Shown: positions 59,509 to 64,000 of the stretch, one piece after another | How positions within the stretch are numbered: position 1 is the stretch's first letter | Layout: each line of letters starts with the position of its first letter | Source: Chlorops oryzae | Taxonomy: Eukaryota > Arthropoda > Insecta > Diptera > Chloropidae | NCBI GenBank assembly: GCA_020466095.1 | Contig: CM035808.1 | Span: 24,572,796-24,636,795 of the forward strand | Length of the DNA: 64,000 nt | Direction: 5' to 3' | Program-made: the position numbers and the translations under genes | The notes under the pieces: generated by a model | What the model was told of the DNA's origin: nothing | Database searches by the model: none | Seen by the model: the letters and a program-made list of their open reading frames with translations, nothing else

Positions 59509-61460
59509 TTAGCCTTTCAGACTGGTCATGCCGGCTCGCATTACTTCATCAACAAGCAACAGGTTACTGGCTATTACCGAGCAGGAGTTCATAATTTGTT
59601 TCTTTACAATGTAGTTGTCATAAACACCTAGATCAACTGGTTTCATTGGTTCACCGGTGCCCAAATGCAATCCAATTGGTTCCTCACTTAAACGGTCTTC
59701 CTCTGTTAATTTTACAATAGTATCCTGCACGTCGTAACCACTATTGATCGCCAGATTCTTAGGTACAACTAAAAGCGCCTCAGCAAAGGCTTGAATTCCC
59801 AGACGTACTTTGCCTTTTATTGTGTCCTTATATTTCATTAGCTCATTGTAGGCGCGAATTTCGAAGGCGCCAGCACCTGGGATAATACATTTATCGGTGA
59901 TGGCATTATTGATGGCACGCAATCCATCGCGAATGGCATCCTTGATTTGTAGTATGGTATGCTTGTTAGGACCCTTAATCAATATTGTGACCGATTGTGG
60001 ATTCTTGCACTCCTCAACGAATGTATACTTGTTCTCGCCCAAAACATGCTCATATACAGCGCCAGCATAACCCAAATGAGATTCATCCATGTCATCAAAG
60101 CTATTGAGTGCAGTTCCACCACAAGCTAAGGCCAAACGCTCCATATTACGCCGTTTTGCACGTCGCAATGCCATAATTCCCTCTTTGGCCAAAGCGTCCA
60201 AGGACATGGGATCTATACCTTTTTGGTTTATGACAACGAATGACTTATCAGTGTCATCACAGAGTTTACGCTTGAGCGCAATAATTTTCTTAACACGCTG
60301 ATCAATAAATTCACGCTCGGCATTAACAAATTTCTCTCGCTCCTCTGCGGTCTTGTAGAAAAATCCAGAATTCACTTCAGACTTCTCATATTCCAGAGAT
60401 ACATTGCATGTCAAGATATAAGCCTTTTCTGAACGTTTCGGCATATCTGGATGTCTTGAACCATGATCCATTACCAAGCCACGAATAAGTGATGTATCGG
60501 TTGCAGTTTTATGTTGCATTTCCATCAATTCTACCATGTGCAAGTCAACTTGCTGTCCAGGTTTCGCATCCGTCTTTCGTATAGCCAGGACCGCATCGAC
60601 GCAAACCTCTGTCAGCACTTCGGCCAAGGATGGATGAACTTTCGTCTTTAAACTGGTATTGGCAACTTCCATTAAGCTCTTCTTATTGGTATCAATGGCA
60701 ATCTTCATCGTATCTAAGACTTGTAGAGCCTTATCACGTGCCTTCTCGAAACCCTCGGTGATAATACGTGGATGCAAGCCTTCAGTAAGATAAATATCTG
60801 CTTGTTTCAACAATTCACCAATCAGCAATACTGTCGAAGTAGTACCATCACCCGTAGAATCATCTTGCGCAGTGCTAGCTCTAGCTATCATCGAAGCCGT
60901 TGGATGTTGGATTTGCATTTCATGCAGCAGGACATTGCCATCCTTAGTTATCTTAATATCTCCAGCACCGGAAACGAGCCTTAAATACAAAACAAAATTT
61001 TCAATTAAATAATGTTCACCAAAGATACTCTGAGCTTAGGGCTGGTTAAAATAACTTGTCAGTTTGTTTTTCGCCGGACTTCCATTTACCGAAATACCGC
61101 ACATCTCGTTTTAAAACAAACATTTTCTTCTAGCGCAATCTTTTATAATAAGTTTTTAAAATTCAAAAACCTAAAAGGCTACTTGCGCAAATGGAAAACT
61201 ATGGCTACTCTGTATGATTCATGCCGCAACATAACCTCAAAATTTTGAGTGTGTACTAAATAACCAAAATCCCTTTATTAAAAATTACAAATAACTTGAT
61301 TTCATCAATGACTTTGGTCTTACATTTTCATTGTTCCTTTGGGTCCAAGATTCGTCTTCATTACATCCTGAAGCCCTTTGGCTGCCGAGATATTAATGGC
61401 TAGAGCCTGTGCGGCACGCGCAAATTCTGCTTTCGGATTCAATAAACTAATTGAAGCCAT
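59509..61460 (-). CDS. CCT6: T-complex protein 1 subunit zeta (CCT6)
   Basis: One of the eight subunits of the cytosolic TRiC/CCT chaperonin that folds actin, tubulin and other proteins using ATP. Exons 61460-61324 and 60979-59509 are joined across a 344-bp intron (AAAAT|GTAAGA to TTTAAG|GCTCG) and give 535 residues, the family size. It starts [20 protein letters not shown], then [24 protein letters not shown] and the ATP-binding GDGTTS at 89-94. The apical and intermediate segments include [16 protein letters not shown] and [11 protein letters not shown]. The second hinge is [10 protein letters not shown], and the end is [12 protein letters not shown]. These blocks match zeta, not eta or other subunits. 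The frame is intact. Confidence 0.97.
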
Positions 61461-61655
61461 TTTTAATTAAAAACCTTTTCGGCTGATTCGAGGAAATCAC
61501 AAAAATTAAGGAATTTCAAGAAGATTCTGGACAACTGCGATTGCAAGTCGAAAGATGACAAGCAAGGCATGCGTTAGACGGCGCTGCCACTCACTTCGTT
61601 TTTTGTAGACAAGATGGGATTTACACGTTACGTGTGTAATTCAATAGTGCGCCTT

Positions 61656-61963
61656 GAGGCCTTCTACACTAGGCAACTTTAGTTGCGCAACTCGCGAGTT
61701 TGTAGGAAAGACGCGGTACGGGGAAAATTGCTGTCGCGAGTTGCTCGTACAGGCAATTTTGTTCGATACGCTTTGTGCATCTCTTTCTTATTTTCAAACG
61801 TGAAAATGCCATCTCTTTCTTACTTTCAATTGTGAAAGTGGCGTTGGGGTTGTTTTTGACGATCGGGAACTCGAGCTGCTGGCCCAATGTGGACACGATA
61901 GCAACTCCAAATGAGAATTCGATATGAGTTGCGCAACTAAAATTGCCTAGTGTAGAAGGCCTC
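61656..61963. mobile_element. MITE upstream of CCT6
   Basis: Inverted ends GAGGCCTTCTACACTAGGCA continue to TTGCGCAACTC on both sides (about 40 bp). The interior holds a local duplication around CATCTCTTTCTTA (61780 and 61812). No target duplication identified. It lies 196 bp from the CCT6 start codon. Confidence 0.75.
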
Positions 61964-62211
61964 ATTATTTTTAATAATAGGGATATACATATGTAGAAAA
62001 CATCTGTGGAAACGACGGCTCTTTTTCCGAAACACCTAAAAATGAAGTATAACTTCCTTACCACCAAATATATTTTTATTGGTAGTTCATACTATCAACA
62101 CATCATTTTCTCGCAATATCCGAAATTGCACGCTATGAAGCGTAATCGACAAATCTGAGCATTTTGAGTTCTTAAACCAAATCACATGGAAAACTAAACC
62201 GTTGAAAATAA

Positions 62212-62326
62212 TGGTATTCAAGCAACAGTGCAAATCGCAGTGTGCAATATTTGCACTGCTTTTTTTGTACGCAATTTTGCAAGTGAAAATATTGCACACT
62301 GCGTTTGCACTGTTGCTTGAATACCA
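62212..62326. mobile_element. small palindromic MITE, 115 bp
   Basis: Arms starting TGGTATTCAAGCAACAGTGC pair almost completely across a short loop. TA flanks both sides. It lies just beyond the IMMP1L stop codon, within its probable 3' region. Confidence 0.75.
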
Positions 62327-62436
62327 CTAATGAAATAAAACATCTTGAATTCTTTCTTATACAAATATATACAGCTAAAAATTTTTTAAAACAATTTTAA
62401 CTAATTTATTTGAACATTTTTGTCCAGCAAAGTTAA

Positions 62437-63236
62437 CTAAAGCAACAATTTGATTTCACTTAAAGGCCACACTCGACAGACAACACGACTCCTAACAAGG
62501 CCTATCGGTATCGGACCGTAATAACGCGAATCGGCACTATTTTTGCTATTATCACCCTCTATCCATACGTAACCGCGAGGTACATATTTGTCCGTTATGG
62601 GAAGGAAATCATTTCCTTTCTCCTCTTGTTTTGCATTCTTTTCGCTTATGTTAGGTACAATCTTATCTCCGGGTAAACCAACAATTCTCTTGCATATATG
62701 TTGATTGGGATTGACTGGAGAAACGGCTATAATAATTTCTCCTCTATGCGGGTTGTGAAATCGCGCTGTTATCCGCTCAGTGAGTAAAATATTTTTCGAG
62801 CACAAAGTCGGCTCCATTGACGGTCCATTACACTGAAAGAAAGCATATATATTTCAATTGCTCTATCCTTATAAATATCGTAAAAGCTTAAGCGCCAAAT
62901 AAACATTCAGTCTGCCTCATCAGTCACCCGTCTATATGGTGATGTACTCTTTGCCCACTTTCACTAACACAATTAAATGACTGATTCAGTCTGACTGAAT
63001 GTTTATGTGGCCCTTTATAAACGTCACAATAGTAATGGTAGAATTTTAACGGTTTGTTTTGGCTATGACGTCACGAGAAAGCAGTACAAAAGAAAATCAC
63101 CGCACCAACAAACTTTTGTAAATACATAGATTTCTTGACTTACCACAACGAAATCCGCAATGTATTCGAACGTACAATGCATAATGCAGGCATATTGAAT
63201 GCTGTACTTCACAATTTCTTTCAGGCGAGATAACAT
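62437..63236 (-). CDS. IMMP1L: mitochondrial inner membrane protease subunit 1 (IMMP1L)
   Basis: A type-I signal-peptidase-like Ser/Lys protease of the mitochondrial inner membrane that removes sorting signals from intermembrane-space proteins. Exons 63236-63144 and 62832-62437 are joined in phase 0 (TTGTG|GTAAGT, TTTCAG|TGTAA), giving 162 residues against 166 in human. An N-terminal hydrophobic stretch (YSIQYACIMHCTFEYIADFVV) precedes box B CNGPSMEPT with catalytic Ser36. The general base is Lys79 in ICKRIVGLPGDK. YVWIEGDNSKNSADSRYYG is the conserved box E. All catalytic motifs are intact. Homologue of fly CG9240 by my recollection of the family. Confidence 0.95.
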
Positions 63237-63296
63237 ATTCGAGCTTTTCGGTTATTTTGCAATTTCTCCCATTGCTGTGCTCTATTCAGTGTTGCC

Positions 63297-64000
63297 AGGT
63301 TTGTTTTCGAGCCTTCCCTCTAAATGTCATTCAATTTCCCTCTAAAATACAGTGTTTCCGTCTAAAAAATTTTTAAAAACCTCTAAAAATCCCTCTAAAT
63401 TTTAGAAAATATATTAATACAGCGGCAAATCATCTTTGTTACATTTTTTATTTGGGAACAAAAGAAAAAGTTTCAACAAACAGCAAAAACAACAATTTAA
63501 AGTGAAGCTCAAGGGTCATACCCTGCGAAAGCGTCTAATACTTCGTTATCGCATTCACATTGGTAGGTGCTGTCTCATTGTTGAATTTTTTCAACATTTT
63601 TGTGGAAGGATTAAAAGATTTAGATGACTCAATCAATTCGCGTTATGGCATCGGCAGTTTGAATTGAAGTTTTATTTCTCAATTTGATCTTTATAATATT
63701 CATGGTGGAAAATGCTCTCAACCGCATTGTTTCACGTGTGTGACCTTGAGTTTCTTTGAAAGACAGAATGTGGTCTGACCGCGGAGGAAAAAGCTGCAGG
63801 AACCAATTAGTGAAGATTTTATATGTCAAATAAATCTGGACCATACTCTCTTTTATAATATGTATCAACGAAATCTTTGAATAGAATCCCTCTAAATTTC
63901 CCTCTAAAAGTTTTGTCCCTCTAAATCTACCTCTAAATTAAAGGCTGGTCTCCAGTTCCCCAAGGAATGAAAAACTCCATATAAAAAAAAGCCAAAGAAA
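63297..64000. mobile_element. hAT-like relic running off the window end
   Basis: Starts with the hAT-type end CAGTGTTGCCAGG. It carries repeated CCCTCTAAA units on both sides (63320-63400 and 63887-63940), like sub-terminal transposase sites, around a hAT-like fragment on the minus strand. The right terminus is not found before the window ends. The left end is 61 bp upstream of the IMMP1L start codon. Confidence 0.5.
63629..63868 (-). pseudogene. hAT transposase C-terminal fragment
   Basis: 79 codons. The part FSTMNIIKIKLRNKTSIQTA has the pattern of the hAT C-terminal dimerisation segment (FST.N.IK.KLRN). The expected conserved residues just before it are replaced by unrelated text, and nothing upstream is recognisable. 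Confidence 0.45.

Noticed and set aside
59509..61460. CCT7 (eta) identity
   Set aside because: [22 protein letters not shown] and the RAGMTSLKG end are zeta-specific.
61669..62067. 132-codon minus-strand frame
   Set aside because: Runs mostly through the MITE at 61656-61963. No domain and no splice context.

Overview
This is nuclear DNA from an insect, most likely a higher fly (Diptera) and possibly a tephritid. The genes have short introns with GT..AG ends. Every protein recognised is animal-type and closest in character to fly orthologues. The non-coding DNA is AT-rich, full of CATA/CA/GTCT microsatellites, and holds mini-me/DINE-type elements with a (TA)n - core - (GTCY)n structure known from dipterans. 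Species and chromosome cannot be fixed from sequence alone.

Layout. 1-20 kb is gene-free and rich in DNA transposons: a TTAA-flanked element, a hAT relic with a nested MITE, a mini-me/Helentron-like element carrying a 101-bp minisatellite, and a 0.7-kb hexamer satellite. 20.3-23.9 kb on the minus strand holds the main coding exons of pico, the MIG-10/RIAM/lamellipodin adaptor. A candidate first coding exon with a strong splice donor lies at 50.4 kb, so 24-50.4 kb is probably one very long pico intron. That interval is filled with two opposed mini-me copies, piggyBac-type and foldback MITEs, SINE-like tRNA-derived sequences, LINE relics and a 1.1-kb mariner-type foldback. 50.5-54 kb is the presumed pico 5' region plus two hAT MITEs. 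54-63.3 kb is a compact housekeeping cluster: ABCF2 (+), HAP40 (-), CCT6 (-) and the mitochondrial inner-membrane protease subunit IMMP1L (-), separated by small MITEs. The window ends inside another hAT relic.

The genes are not an operon. They serve actin/integrin signalling (pico), ribosome-associated ABC ATPase function (ABCF2), huntingtin complex formation (HAP40), cytosolic protein folding (CCT6) and mitochondrial presequence processing (IMMP1L). Two conserved genes, pico and ABCF2, each carry a one-base deletion that breaks the frame. Both are in low-complexity or homopolymer sequence, so assembly error is the simplest explanation. No clearly new biological system is visible. The most informative content is a set of non-autonomous transposons with exact target-site duplications, some nested, from which insertion order can be read.
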